DNA of 64,000 nt, taken from positions 17,702,459 to 17,766,458 of the forward strand of contig OX388349.1 of NCBI GenBank assembly GCA_947579665.1, given 5' to 3'. Below are positions 34,689 through 47,500 of this stretch, piece after piece. The DNA comes from Sympetrum striolatum (Eukaryota; Arthropoda; Insecta; Odonata; Libellulidae). Under the pieces are notes generated by a model. It had not been told where the DNA came from. It saw nothing but the letters and a program-made list of their open reading frames with translations, and ran no database searches. The translations under genes were made by a program, and so were the position numbers. How positions within the stretch are numbered: position 1 is the stretch's first letter; each line of letters starts with the position of its first letter.

Positions 34689-34880
34689 TTGAGAAAGACT
34701 CAATACGAGTACCTGAGATGCTTAAACCTGAGAAGGCTGAGAGGTGATAGCTTAAAAATATATCGGATCCATAAGGAAATCATAAGCGACGACTTACAAA
34801 ACCAAAATATGCCTACCAAACTAGACAAGGACGGATTGATGATAAGAGGATCAAACTTCAGATATCGATATATATAGTCG
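34689..34880 (+). pseudogene. Non-LTR retrotransposon ORF2 C-terminal fragment
   Basis: Translation reads TQYEYLRCLNLRRLRGDSLK, then IYRI. This matches the pattern YEERL--LNL----RRLRGD-I--YKI, which follows the reverse transcriptase domain in CR1- and Jockey-like ORF2 proteins. Further on, MIRGSNFRYRY is like the RGH-(L/F)KLRK segment further along those proteins. About five residues between LNL and RRLRGD are missing relative to the usual spacing. No catalytic part is present, so it is a 5'-truncated or deleted relic. The open frame is 62 codons and ends at 34877. Confidence 0.5.
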
Positions 34881-34884
34881 TCTT

Positions 34885-36400
34885 CATTTTAGTTTGTTTC
34901 TGTTGACTTGGATATTTATTGCACATTTACTTTTCTCAACTTGCTTTTAACTTCTCTTCTTATGCATTCGATGTGTTTTCCCGTGCATGCTTCTTAAACT
35001 CTTAGAGTGGTATTAAAATTTTATAAATTTTATAGGATGTTTTATAGAATATGGGATTTTATCTTAATCCTTGATGTGTATTATGAAATAGAGACCTAGA
35101 ATAGTATGACTATGTCAGGATCAAGGTCTTTAAAATACATGCTAATCTAACCTGATTGTATATTGTGAACAAGTAGGCACATAAAGGCATGAGAGTAATC
35201 TTAGTTTTTTCTTAAGATTAGCATATAATGCGTTCATACCCTGCAAACCGCTTGTCGATGAGTGTAAAGAAATATAATTAGCTAACGATCTGCCTTTTTA
35301 ATTAGTTTTATACCATACACTTCACGGAATTTTTTTATTTTCTACTAATATTTCTCTCGACTATAAATGAGTTTTAGAAACGATTGGCAGCCATTTATAC
35401 CTATGTGTCATCATTTTCGTCAATTGTAGAATCGGTCAACGAAAGTGTGGTAAAGTAAGGTACTTTCAACGTCTTCCAAGAAGGTGCAATCTCTAATTCG
35501 ATCTAACATAAAGAGAGTTCAAAATTGAGGAGTAATAGATTCGTAATGTTTATCGCTCTCGTACGATAATTATCAATTGACGCCCAGCTAATATGTTATC
35601 TATCATTTTTTAATCAGGAGTATCTTTATCTAATTTCGCGAACAGTCCTGAATCGAGCAAATCCGTCATCCGCTGTCAATCAGCGAAGTTTAACGCTCTT
35701 GCGTGACACGCGATGGATTGTTCATTGAACCAAATTAGGTTCTTCACCTTTTTGTAGCGCCCTTCTTTCTTGCACCCTCTTTTCTGTGAATGATCTTCTC
35801 TATCCCATCAGATGGCAGAATTCTCTCGCGCAATCTTCATCGCCAAATCCAGCGCCACCTTTTCCAACCGGATTACCCTTCGCCAAATCCTGCTCTGGGG
35901 TTCCACTAATAACAAACCACAAGTAAATCCTCTGCCTTTCCAACGTTCGAAACAATACGTTCACTCGTGGAATCCGCTACCTCAAAGAAAAATGCAATGT
36001 CAGAAGAGATAGTATTTACGCATGCTATCACAATGTTACTCCTAGAACAAAGCTTAACCAGCGAGCAATGCTAAGTTGGTCAAAGTCACATATGAATCCG
36101 TAATTCATGAAACAAAATTTCATTGAATCATGATAGAATGCCCTAAGTTTGGTTTCTCAAAAATAGTTTCATAAAAGAAAAATCTTGTTCACACGTATGA
36201 AATTCATCGTGTTCGAAAAAAATGAACTACAAAACTAACTGTTCCTTACTCTCTTATTACTGATCCACAGATCCATCAATGAGATACATCCCCTAATGAA
36301 TCAGTGGCAAGGTTTTCCTGTGATTTGAAATACTATAAACGTTTATCTTATCATTTTACGTTGATATGATCTCTAAGTATACATTATAGGCATATTAAGT
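34885..36400. other. Non-coding, nothing recognised
   Basis: AT-rich with one less AT-rich patch at 35630-36010, which holds a 66-codon frame of no recognisable family. Confidence 0.5.
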
Positions 36401-36407
36401 TTTTAGC

Positions 36408-36445
36408 GAGATTGAGTTCCATCTCTTTGTATGGAAATGAATTTT
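36408..36445 (-). repeat. Possible LINE/SINE-type tail fragment (tail copy 4)
   Basis: AGCGAGATTGAGTTCCATCTC resembles the conserved GGCGAGATTGAG block of the tail family. The hairpin is not preserved and there is no simple-repeat end, so this is a weak call. Confidence 0.25.
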
Positions 36446-36449
36446 AAAT

Positions 36450-37735
36450 TTCATATTCATTGATTTAATATTATTGTGTTGCTGTAATTGTATCGTAGTG
36501 ATGATGCATAACCCTGACTCTCTTGTCTTTGGATATTGACTAGGGTTTCGATATTGTCTTTTAGAACTTCCATATTACATTGATTTGTTTATCACAACTC
36601 AATCTGTAAGACATTTCAATTTGTTTTCAAGCTTTTTCTCCATTTTCTGTTGTTGAAAAACGTTAAAATTTCGTTATCATTATTTTACAAGGCACAAGTC
36701 ATCATTAAAAATCCTAGTAGAGACCTTTACGCGTACTTGGTTTAACTTAGCGGAATTACTCTGAGCCATCTGTCATAGCATAGTTAAGACTGCATTTGCT
36801 CGTTCATTGAACCTTCCCAAACCCCCCTTTTCTATCCTTACATAAATCTAGATTCTGTAATCAGTCTAGCTCTTCATAGCTGTTTTCTTTATTTATTTAC
36901 CCTCCTCTCCTTCTTAAAAACTAGCTCCAATCTCTTGCTACATCATACCTGCCTTTCTCCTTTAAAATTGATGTTTTTGGGGAAGTCGCAAATCGGCTGT
37001 CTGTTTTAGCGCTCACCTGCGACGTGTCTTATCATCACGTCCAAGTCGTTTCCTCCGTCGATTCGTCTCCCATCTGCTCATCTTCATTCCTCATATCCAC
37101 TCCATGTTTCCGCCATTCTCTCTTCATTCCTCATAAACCAGTCCACAGATTTTCATGTCCTCATTAATCACTGTACGTATCAACTATGAGGCGCTCTAAC
37201 AATTGAATTCAGCTCTGTAGAACATTTTTTTATATAGCGCATAGATCAACACACTGACGACTGTCCTTTCGTGCTGTACCTACTCATTTTTCCTGTACTT
37301 GTCCTGAAATATTTTCATGTCCATTTTATTCAGAATTATACATATTTATTTATAAATTTGTCATTTTTATTTACTGTTGGTTTTCTCACATGGCATATTA
37401 AGTTGTTTGATTTCCTTATTAATGATTTTAATTTTTTTGAAGTTTTATTTTATTGGTATTTGAGATACATTTTATTTTATAATGGTTTATTATTGCAATC
37501 TTTTCTGCTATTGATTATATTGTATCAGATTTTCTTATCGCACTACTTTGTTTATTCACACAGCTTTCTTTATCATCGTTTGCGCAGGTTTTTCACCCCC
37601 CAATTTTTCATGGGTGTTTTCCTGAATTTGATGTATTTTTCTGTGATATTACCTTAGGGTTTCTTTTACATCCACTCCTAAAGTTTTCCTCTCTACTCTT
37701 ATCCTACATATTTTTATGTTATTAATATTATTGGC
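36450..37735. other. Non-coding; T-rich stretch with a low-complexity open frame
   Basis: 37271-37657 is a 128-codon frame made almost entirely of Phe, Leu, Ile and Tyr codons. That follows from T-rich DNA and is not evidence for a membrane protein. Otherwise nothing. Confidence 0.5.
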
Positions 37736-37737
37736 AA

Positions 37738-37800
37738 AAGGTTAGATGAAAGAAGGGAATTTTCAGTCTCAATCTCGTCTTAATATAGACCAATATATAT
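37738..37800 (+). repeat. LINE/SINE-type 3' tail (tail copy 5)
   Basis: GGTTAGATGAAAGAAGGGAA then TTTTCAGTCTCAATCTCGTC and an AT-rich end. It keeps the sequence blocks of copy 3 before and after the hairpin, but one side of the stem has decayed. Confidence 0.5.
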
Positions 37801-39394
37801 ATTCTATTTTATCTTCGCAAATTGGCATGTTAAAGTTTAAAAAGGTAAAGAAGGCTTACCTACTGATGTTCAGCAAAAAAGTTTTTTTGTGCAGTGGAAT
37901 TTCCATTGGTTTCTTCACATGCATCTACGTCTATATTAACACCCTATCTCATCCACTTTCGGCTACGGTTAAAAACACCAAGTAATCAATACCTTGCGTC
38001 TGGTAATTACTATGGTAGTTCGTGGAAATAATGAGTTTTTATGAAGATTTGTCTTCTCGGCCATCTTCTTTATTTTACGCCCGTTTTCGGATGAGATGAA
38101 GGATGAGAGAGGTCGTTCAATACCTATTACGTTCTTCGTAAACGAACCTTTTTCTAATTTCATTATCGCAGTCCAGCTTCTAATCACCTTTCTTCTAATG
38201 ACTCCGCTCCTTTCATATTACTCTCGCTTCATTTTCCAATAAATATCGTTATTCAGTAAGAAATCTCAACGATATACTTTGAACTTTAAACGAAATATAA
38301 CGCAGATTTTAAGCAATAAATGAATGAGTTAAACTGAATATTTTGTAAACAATTACATGAAAATTTACAACAAAAACTTAGTATTTTCCTCTGGAATTTT
38401 ATTTTTTACTGTTCTTGTGGAAAATGGTAAGTTTTGTTGATTTTAATTTGTGTGTTTAAAGTGGCGTTTCACAAAGTTAGGCCGGAACACCATGAGATTA
38501 TTAATTATATGAATTTGGAGGAAGAAATGTATACTTATGTTCAATCCATTCGTACCCTATGCAAAATATTTATGCTGAATGATTATCTACACGAATAGCA
38601 CTCTAAAAAAATAAACGGTATATGCTGGCTATAACACTAATGTTTCTCAGGTAAATCATGAACAAATTTTATGAAAAATAACATCTACCATGCGTGCTCA
38701 ATGCCAAACTTTTATTCTGACTGATTGATGATCTTTATACTGGTCTATTTGAAAGACACTCTTGAGAATATCAACGATATATGTCAACTATAAATCTATT
38801 GCTTCTTTGGTAAATCATAGACAAACTTCAATAAATTCCAAAGTACTGAGACATCATATATATTTCACTCTCTAGAGTTGGATTTATTACTGCGTGAAGT
38901 TATTGCATTTTACGCCGTGTAACATTATTATTATTTCTTATAATTTTTTATGGAGATAATTAAAATTTCATTACCTTACGTGGTCGTTCGTACCTCGATT
39001 TAGAATCATCCCTTTCCATATGGCCTCTTTGTTCCTCTTTGGAATGGTCTTGTTCCATAGAAAGTTCCTGTAACAGATACTTAAGTGCACGTGGATGCGT
39101 TGCCAGCCTTTTGACTTTGGTCCATTCGGCTGGTAACCATATTAATTACCCAGAATCCAAGATCATACGAGTCACCACCGAGGAGATCAAATAGGAGAGC
39201 CGGTGTGATCGTAAAATGAGAGAAAGATTACGACGCAATTAAAACAGCAGAGAGCGTAAAAAGAGGAGATGTGGCCGAGAGGCGAAACAAGCACAGTTGG
39301 ACGTAATGAGCAATTTTAAATTCACATCTTAATTACTTTCCGTTTACGGGCTGAAAGAGCATGCCAGTCTGTGTACTGCATCTATATCTACGAT
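37801..39394. other. Non-coding, nothing recognised
   Basis: AT-rich. No feature supported. Confidence 0.5.
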
Positions 39395-39605
39395 CTCCGG
39401 AACTCATTGCGGTTTATCCCGACACTTCGTGGAGATAGCTTGTTAAGTCATATGTATGAAATAGCGATGGAAGAATTGTCTACAAAGGTAAATATTGAAC
39501 TTACAGCTGAAGGTTTCTTTGTGCTCTGGTTGATTAAAATGATTTATGTAAAAAGAGACTTTTTAGTCTCTATCTCGCCCTAAATTTCTTTTATTATTAT
39601 TTTTA
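39395..39605 (+). mobile_element. 5'-truncated LINE end with terminal hairpin (tail copy 6)
   Basis: The translation at 39395-39460 reads LRNSLRFIPTLRGDSLLSHM then YEI, resembling the LRGD-I--YKI motif after LINE reverse transcriptases (compare 34689). About 90 bases later comes the tail: hairpin AGAGACT-TTTT-AGTCTCT (39554-39571), ATCTCGCCC, then TTTTATTATTATTT. If both parts belong together, the tail family is the 3' end of a LINE. The protein match is short, so the link is an inference. Confidence 0.4.
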
Positions 39606-39609
39606 ATCA

Positions 39610-40070
39610 TTTAAAATATCGGAATCATCGAAAGCACAAATACAGAGGGGAAAAAAACCGTAATCTTTCCTCACACACATACTCACAAAATGTAAAATTA
39701 TTACGAAGTTTTTTTTCTCTCTCGTATGTTTGGCCTTTCATAAAGTAACTCCTGAACGTGTTGATTTTATTTAAGCTTACACTAGTAATGATTAATTTAA
39801 GTGTTAACTTGTTACGTAAAAAATCGAAGGGGATTCGTAAAAGCCTACCTTAAGGAATTCTACTCATAATAGGTCTCATGAAGAGTTTCTACCGTAAAAT
39901 AATAAAAATTCTATGTGGATGCTGTAGAATAATGCAGATAAGTAAGGAAAAGTCTATTCCTGTCGTTTGGACGTTTTTGCTTTTAGTATCGGGGAAGAAA
40001 CTCTGCATTTCGGAAAAGTCGTTTAAATGATAGAAATTTCGCTGTTTGCTCAAAAATACTAATGTATTGA
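39610..40070. other. Non-coding, nothing recognised
   Basis: AT-rich. No feature supported. Confidence 0.5.
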
Positions 40071-40073
40071 GTC

Positions 40074-40223
40074 AATATTTTCATTTACTACTTTATAAAT
40101 TTTATAAAGTTTATAAATATCTACCTCAATCAGTCCCAGAATAATTAGTAAATATTTTCATATACTACTTTATAAATTTCATAAAGTTTATAAATATCTA
40201 CCTCAATTAGTCCCAGAAATGGA
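40074..40223 (+). repeat. 77-bp tandem duplication, two copies
   Basis: Copies at 40074-40150 and 40151-40223 share AATATTTTCAT, TACTACTTTATAAATTT, ATAAAGTTTATAAATATC and TACCTCAAT-AGTCCCAGAA, with only a few differences. The centre is itself near-palindromic (TTTATAAATTTTATAAA). Confidence 0.9.
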
Positions 40224-40574
40224 ATAGCAATATAATTTCAGTTAATAACAACATAAAAGAAACCTAATTTTCGAATGCACGCGCATAAATATTGCATACC
40301 AACACATTGTTTTCAGTTACTATGAAGCTTACGTAATCAACAATATTTATTTGGATATAACCGTGTCTGGAATGAATTGTATTGCGTTATCTATTGCTAT
40401 TTTAATACGCTTTTGATTGATGATAAAACAATCCTTTATTATCTTTTAATTAAATTTATTTCATGCATAACCAGTCAATGTCATCATCTCATTTGATATT
40501 AGATCAAATTACAATTGGAATTCAATGTTTACAAATAATTAATCTTTACCATCGCTTTCAGAGATGTTGTAGGT

Positions 40575-40840
40575 AGAAGTTGATCCGTTATGTATGCAGT
40601 AATATATATCTTTCCAATCGTCAATTAACCTTTTCTTGCAAATAGGGGAATGTTACATAGACGTGCAAAGAAATGCAATGAATAAGTTATAGATTCTATT
40701 TGAAGGGATGCATCCGTTCTGTATGCAATAAAATATATATCTCCCCAATCACTAATTAAGTTTTTACTGTGAACAGATGGAATGTTGCGTACTATAAATA
40801 GATGCAATAAATAAATTACAGATATTTTAATTAGGATGCA
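40575..40840 (+). repeat. Imperfect tandem duplication of about 130 bp
   Basis: ATCCGTT-TGTATGCA at 40583 recurs at 40712, and GAATGTT followed by a GCAA(T/A) block at 40648 recurs at 40780 (offsets 129-132). Divergence is much higher than in the 77-bp duplication nearby, so this one is older. Confidence 0.7.
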
Positions 40841-40849
40841 GAATTTACA

Positions 40850-43775
40850 AATTACTATAAAGTTACGAAAATAATGTCTTACCTTTAATCTTACCTTTTT
40901 ATGAAGCATATTTTCTTTCTTCTCGGACAGAAAAACTTCGCTTTTGTAAGGTGTTTTCCAGTAAATTAAGTTAGTAAAGTAATAAATTAATTGGAGGGCC
41001 TTGCTTTACGGTGGCCAACTTTTGCTGTGTATGTAATTTACAATTCTAATAATTTTATAAGCAATGAATTGGCAGAAGCATCCTCTGATTCAGAGTTTTC
41101 GGAAGAAGAATCTATCCGATGAAACCGAGCTTGTTAGATTTAAGCCAGTTGCGAGAGTGTTCTTTCTAGCACATGATGCATCGACGGATCAAGCGGAGAA
41201 GGGAAATTTAAAGAGATGGGTACGAGGAAGGATCGATTTAGGGACTTACTGCGCGCAGTTCGTGATGATAATAGACTTGGAAAGGCGACGGACTCGCCCA
41301 TAAACATGCAAGGAGTGTAGCAAGTAGAATGATGGTGTCGTTATTGAAATATCATACCTCATATCGTTAAAACTTCTCGTTTTCTTCCTCTTATATTATT
41401 CACCCTCAGAGGCGTACTAAAGGCAATCTGTTAAGGCTGTTATGGGTATGATAAACGTAGTAAAGGATCAGTCAATCTTTTACGACAGTGTCTATAATTA
41501 GGAAAGAATTAGGGCATTTTTCTTTATAAACCGTTCTACGCAATTTGAAGATTATCTGCTCTAATTTTCCTCGGTTTTAATGAAATAATTTCGAGAATCT
41601 AGACAGCTGGAACAGAAATTAATTTCTATTCCGTTCATTATGTTACAAATGGACTTATATATGAAGGTTCTACGGATATTCTTTATCCAATGTGACTAAT
41701 GAAGTATATTCACAGTAATGTATGTAAGCATATTAGTATCAACGTCTGATGCTTTAAAGTTTACCTTGAAGAGAATGGATACATTGGGGTACCGGGTATA
41801 TTATCATTACTATTAATTCATAAAATTGGCAGATAGGTATTCACCAGGTGACAGAGTTTCTAATCGTACAATGACAGTCATAAATATAAGTAATGGATAC
41901 AGACAATAAACAGAAATGGCCAAGTAGTAAAACAAATTACATGATCGAAGGAGAAAACATCATCGATCGTAATATAAAAACATTAACAAACAGAAAAATA
42001 CAACTACAATAATACTAATCATTTTTTGTCTTTCCATCACTCATTCAACTCGTAGTTATCAGTTAATTTACTCATCGTAATATTACTTCACTATCATAGC
42101 ATTGCCATTACTGTTTATTAATTAAATTCAAGACACTAAGTATATTAAGATCAACTCCAATCACTTGTTAAATATTGACTAGTGTTAATGCTCATTAATT
42201 AAAATGTAATTTGTAGTTCTTCTAAGTTATAACTGTGTGAAACGATATTTTTAAGTTATTTTGGTTGGTGAACAGTGTGTTTGTCTTAAGTACGTAAGTT
42301 CTTTATTTTTTATTTTGGGATTTTGGTTAATTTTTGGTGTTTGTTTATTAAGTCATATGGTGACTGTAGTGGTTCTAGATTGTTTTGTGAATTTCAGCTG
42401 TTGGAAATGTGAATATTTCTTGTCAGTAAACTATTAAAGTAAACGAAAGGGGTGATTATGTAATGTTATTTAGATTTATACGTGGATCATTTGTAACATT
42501 GCTTGTGTTTGCTGTAGCGTATGTTGGCATCACCACCTGACCTAGTGTCTGACCGCGGCGATGCAGTATAATAAATGAAACCATATAATTTCTAATCAAT
42601 AAAAGAACGGGGACTGATAGTAAAACAATGAGATGCTTTGATTCAAAATAATGAGGATGACATGTAAAGGGGAGTGCGATTGAAACAAAAGAGAGAGTAT
42701 GACCGATGAAAATCCCGTTGAACTCGATGGATGAGATTCTACGAAGACAGATAATTGTTATCCTTTGTTACGTGAAAGTACGCTATTTTCTTTGTTTTAC
42801 CCAAGCTGTTATTGGAACAGGCCCGTATTTACGAAATTCATCGTATGAAAGTATCGGTGAGATAGCTTTACCCCGAATTTTAGCGTATTCGTCATGATGC
42901 TGTTTGGATAATGTTGTGAGATTAAATAAGCCAGTTTGCTTTCCCATTCCCCGCAGTAACCAAACGTGAGATACGCCTAATTCCTAAACTTCGCGGTCCC
43001 AATTTGAAAGCAGTTGAATTTTTTGATGTTTTTTTGTAAATTTAACAGTTCAAATATATAAGAACTAGGCATGTGTTTGTATATGGAACATGGCGTGTGG
43101 ATGGGAATAAAGGATTTTAGGTTTCCGAATGTCCAAAGGTACTAGCTCCATGATTTCTTTTCCTCTCCAGGGCCTTATTTCATTTCTTTTTAACGCGATT
43201 TTTAACTCATAATTTACTTCTAATCCTGTTTTTACGATATTCTGCCGAAACAGCTGTCGCAATAATGGAATTTAACCCATTCAATGCGGATAACTTGAAT
43301 TCAAGGCGTCCTCATATACCTACAGCGAGGTAGCATAACTCAAAATCCCCTTCAAAACTCCCCTCCCCATGACTTTAAGGCATAAATCCAATTTTCTCCG
43401 AAAAAATATTTATTCTTCAATTTAAATTTCAATCTGTTTGTACAATAGGAAAATCTGAATTACGGGAGAAAGATATCTATCGCTTCATAGACCAAAATAT
43501 TGAATTAAGACCAGATAGAGTTGATTTAGGAACATGCTATCTATTTTTTCAGCTTAGGTATTCTTTTAAGCTATATTCTCTCTAGGAATTGTGACCGGCC
43601 CACCCAAAACCGGAAAGGGTGTTATTCCGGATCACAAACGGCCCCCTCATTCAACACAATCACTCCCGATGCGAAAATTACGATCGGCCGGCATTCTTCC
43701 GTCGGACGTTCAACTTCGTATCCCATGTGCGAGTTATCATCGCACGCTGGGATTATGATCGTAATCCGAAACCAC
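40850..43775. other. Non-coding, nothing recognised
   Basis: AT-rich. A 79-codon frame at 41064-41303 has a more protein-like composition than most but no family I recognise. Confidence 0.45.
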
Positions 43776-43779
43776 AATT

Positions 43780-44370
43780 TATGTAGCCCCACTTAGAGGG
43801 TTAAGCGCCGTCCTTTCGGAAGCGGAGCTTTCGCACGCGCGACCTCCGCCTCCCCCTCCCATCGCGGACTCGTCTATGTTAGGATCCCTTTTATCTCCGA
43901 CATCACCTTCTCTTCGTATCGCTCCCGACCGCGTCTGCGCCGTGGTGCCGCGCGAGAGGGCCCCAACCCAACCCAGCCAGAAAACGAGGCGAATCCGGTT
44001 GGCGCGGAAGGCATGTAGAGGGACGCGTGACACGGCGTGTGCGTCATCGCAGCAGTGACACGGAGGGAATGAGAGGCCCCTAGTGCCCGTAAGGTGGTGC
44101 TCCCTTCCCAAAGACTTTTTCTCTCCCGGACCATGTCTTCGGCGCTTCTCCTTCGACCCTCGCCGACGGCCCGCCGAGCGCCCCGGCGCCGTCCCCTAAC
44201 GACGGAGTGCCGTCTGGCCATCGGCGGACGGAGGCCGTTTGTCCATCCGCTGGGCGCCACACGCGAGACGCCAGGTACGACGTCCGGTGGTTTGGTCTGC
44301 ACGCCGGGGGTCCGCGTGCGCCCCCCGGCGCGGTGTCGACGTCTCCCAATGAATGAGAGTCGATGGCATT
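43780..44370. promoter_or_regulatory. CpG-rich island, candidate promoter or first exon
   Basis: GC content and CpG density rise sharply here; for example, 44161-44220 is dominated by CCG/CGC/GCG words. Open frames up to 142 codons (minus strand, 43874-44302) and 92 codons (plus, 44094-44372) overlap on both strands and in several frames. That follows from low stop-codon density and does not by itself show coding. CAGGTACGA at 44272-44280 could serve as a splice donor. Islands like this in an AT-rich genome usually mark transcription starts. I see no TATA box or known protein motif. An exon, a promoter, or a transferred GC-rich segment remain possible. Confidence 0.45.
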
Positions 44371-44520
44371 GAAGCCTACGCGAAGCGGTGGATTATCGGT
44401 ATGAGCAGCGGTAGATTCACGTTTAACTTTTCGATGTATACCCCGCGAGTGCGTATGGGTGTGGGTTTATCAAAACCGACATTACTATTCTCCATTCACC
44501 ATCACGAAGGCACGGATTCT

Positions 44521-44560
44521 TCCCATTTAAAATACACCGGCCCGTGAATTTTAAATGGGA
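44521..44560. repeat. 13-bp perfect inverted repeat at the island edge
   Basis: TCCCATTTAAAAT (44521-44533) and ATTTTAAATGGGA (44548-44560) pair perfectly around a 14-base GC-rich loop. Small hairpin of unknown role. Confidence 0.7.
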
Positions 44561-44564
44561 GAAA

Positions 44565-47500
44565 CTTCCGCGAAGCTTCTAAATTTGCGTATAATTATGG
44601 AGTTGGTAAAAATTGTTTGAAGTTTTTAAGTTTTGAGTAACAGTGATGCCACACATAACACTTTGATTTATTTTTGTTTATTTACAATAGCTTATCCACC
44701 CTATTAGCTTCTCTAATAGACTGCAAAGAAGAACGACCGATGCTAACTATATTTCGGGATTACTTCCTTGTAACGTCGAGTCCATTCTTCTCGGAGATCG
44801 CGGTCCTCGTTTACGGGAAATACAATAAAGGGATAGAAAACGCCGTCTTCTGGTGTTGGTTCGAAGGCTCCCTTGACAGCCGCTGGCATATCGTTAACCA
44901 CCGTTTCGTGGTGTGGAAAGAGCGAGCGATCCTCCGCTCAACGGAGGAAGCATAATCCCCGTTCCTCGGCTCCCGTCAAAAGAGACGGTTACCTTTAATT
45001 TTCTCCCACAGTTTCCCTTTTCCTCTCGCGGAGGTTTCGTCTCCCAAATCGGACGTTTCAATTTCCTCCACGCCATCTTCCGACGTGTCATCTTCAATTC
45101 CTTAAGATTCTGCCTCATCGTAGTTCGGCCGTCACGGAGAACGGCGTGCTTTCGGTGTTCGTGCGGAGAGCCTCGCTTCCCCATTCACGATATCCCCCTT
45201 CAGCGAGACATTTCTCTTTAAACGGAAACTCTCGCCACTTATCACCGGCGATTGAGTGTCAGAGTTACTGTTCGGTTCCCCAAGTCTTCATTTAACTGGT
45301 TGTCAAAACTTAGCTTACGCGACTTTACCCCTTAAAACACTAAGTTTGTGAAGCGTTTTTTTTTACGCTTCCGAATTCCAAAATTCCGGCAGAATTGGGA
45401 AATTTGAAACGTTTGATTAGGGAAACCTTTCGCTCATTCGCTCTTTCGATAATTCAAAACGAAGGTCGAACGCAAGTTTACCTTCCAAATAATTTCGAAG
45501 CTCGTTCATTTGGGAGATGAATATTTCACGTTGACATCCAGCGTCTCATACATTTTAGATCTGCCACGATGTACCTATGTGCATCATACGATCGATTCAA
45601 TTATCGATGGGTATTTACGTGGTGATGCATGATATTCATTCGTGTGTGCATGTGATGACTCGATGTACAACTGTTGCATGGACTAAGGCTCTAATAATCT
45701 CGAACTCAATCTCAGGCTCACGGTATCAAATCCTAAGCTTCTAAGTGTAATATGTTGCGTGGTTTCTATGATGTGATAAGCAATATGCCGTCTAATCACC
45801 TGTACTTCCTTCCGTTACAAGTGGATTTTAGTGAATCAGGTCAGCCTCTAGTACTCTCGGTCCAAATCAATTAAATTTACTCCTCCGCCGATGATGAAGC
45901 AATCAAAGTCAAGCGACGCGCTGCAAATTAGTCCTTAATTGAAAAGAGGCGTTTTTCAGTCGTCTTTTAAGCCACGGGTCGGCAATTAATGTTAGATTGC
46001 CGATCGCATTGGCAACTTTTCCGGCCTTTCGGGATTTATCGTCCGGATGCCTCCACGGGGACAATAATTACAAGCTGTTCTCTGCAACTGAAGGCATTAA
46101 ATTACGCCCAATGGAACGTGGTGCTATCTTGTCACTCTGGACCCAGAGTTGACAGATTCATTCTGCGTTTTTCTTCGTTTACAACCATTCGACTAGCTCT
46201 AAATGTATAGTTTTATAGAGAATGTCACTCCTTCCTAGACCCTTTTCTGTTTGGTCGGGACCAACCGCATTCGGACCGATATTTTCGGTTCCATGTCCTT
46301 TAGGGGTCGACATTTGAGCGGTTGGCATTTTCAGACATTTCAGCTCGGTTTCTATGGAGATACCTAAAAGCTACCAGGGAAAAAAAATCAGAGGAGAGAT
46401 GGATATTTTTTTTCTCTCCAGTGGAGTGTTATTCCTGAAATGAGTATATGACGTTTCTAAGGAAGGATACAGACAACCTTGCTCGTTATTTCTATACGAT
46501 ATCAAACTTAAATATATCACATTACAATATTGTAGTATATTGAACATCTATGAAATAAATTCTGTATATAATTTTAGGGAAGCACAGTGAAAAAACTGAA
46601 TATAAGTAATACAGAAATCATCATCAAGTTGATGCGCAAACATGTCCGTTTAATGTCGGTCGCAATTAATAATTTCTGTGGTACTTACGCATAGTTTTTG
46701 TAACATGCTTTCTAGTACGGTATTCCACCAAATCAAGTCTTCGACCACTGAATTTAGTATATATGTTTGTTGTTACTCTCCAGGTAATTCTGCTCCCTAC
46801 CAGTCTCTTTATTCCCTCATAATTTGTAACGTTATACTTGCTATTACCTATTTATTTCAATCCAACCAAGTGCTTCTTCCACAGAAGAAGCTCTGTTTGC
46901 GCATCATGAGTAAATTAATGATAATATGTCTATTACAACTATGCAAATACTTTTAAGTATGTTGTCATTCTCGAAATTCGTATGAATATGACCATCAAAA
47001 ACATAGCAAATATGTCGGATTGAATAATTAACTTTTCAGGAATGTCTTTGACACTCTCGTATATAATTAGTCTACGATGATTTTGTATTTCATGCTCAAT
47101 AGATGTGATTACCTGAGCAGATCTCCTGTTAACCATCTACTGAGTTCGTTCAGTAATAAAACTAGTGACGTTATTAACAATTACACTGTCAAAATTCTTT
47201 TCTTCGTATCTTTCTTCACTAGAACTTTATGAAGTGATATAATAATTTTATGACGTTCGTCCAAAGCTGATCCTGGCGCTACCATTAAATAAATCGGCCA
47301 TAAAAATCCAGTGTCGTTTAAAGATGACTAAGTCTTTATTAGTCTGAATCTTCCGCACCGAGAATCTCCATCTGCTTTCCGTAATTTCGGCCTCAAAACA
47401 AATCCGTCCTTTGGTCGATGAGGCCTATGTAAACAAGGAGGCCGTGTTTATAATCAGCGCATCAATATTTTACGATGGAACGGATTTAAGGCTGATTCCG

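Noticed and set aside
37271..37657. 128-codon hydrophobic frame that looks like a membrane protein
   Set aside because: Phe/Leu/Ile/Tyr content is explained by T-rich DNA; no family motif.
43874..44302. 142-codon minus-strand frame in the CpG island
   Set aside because: Overlaps open frames on the other strand; Arg/Pro/Gly-rich composition follows from GC content. I report the island, not a gene.
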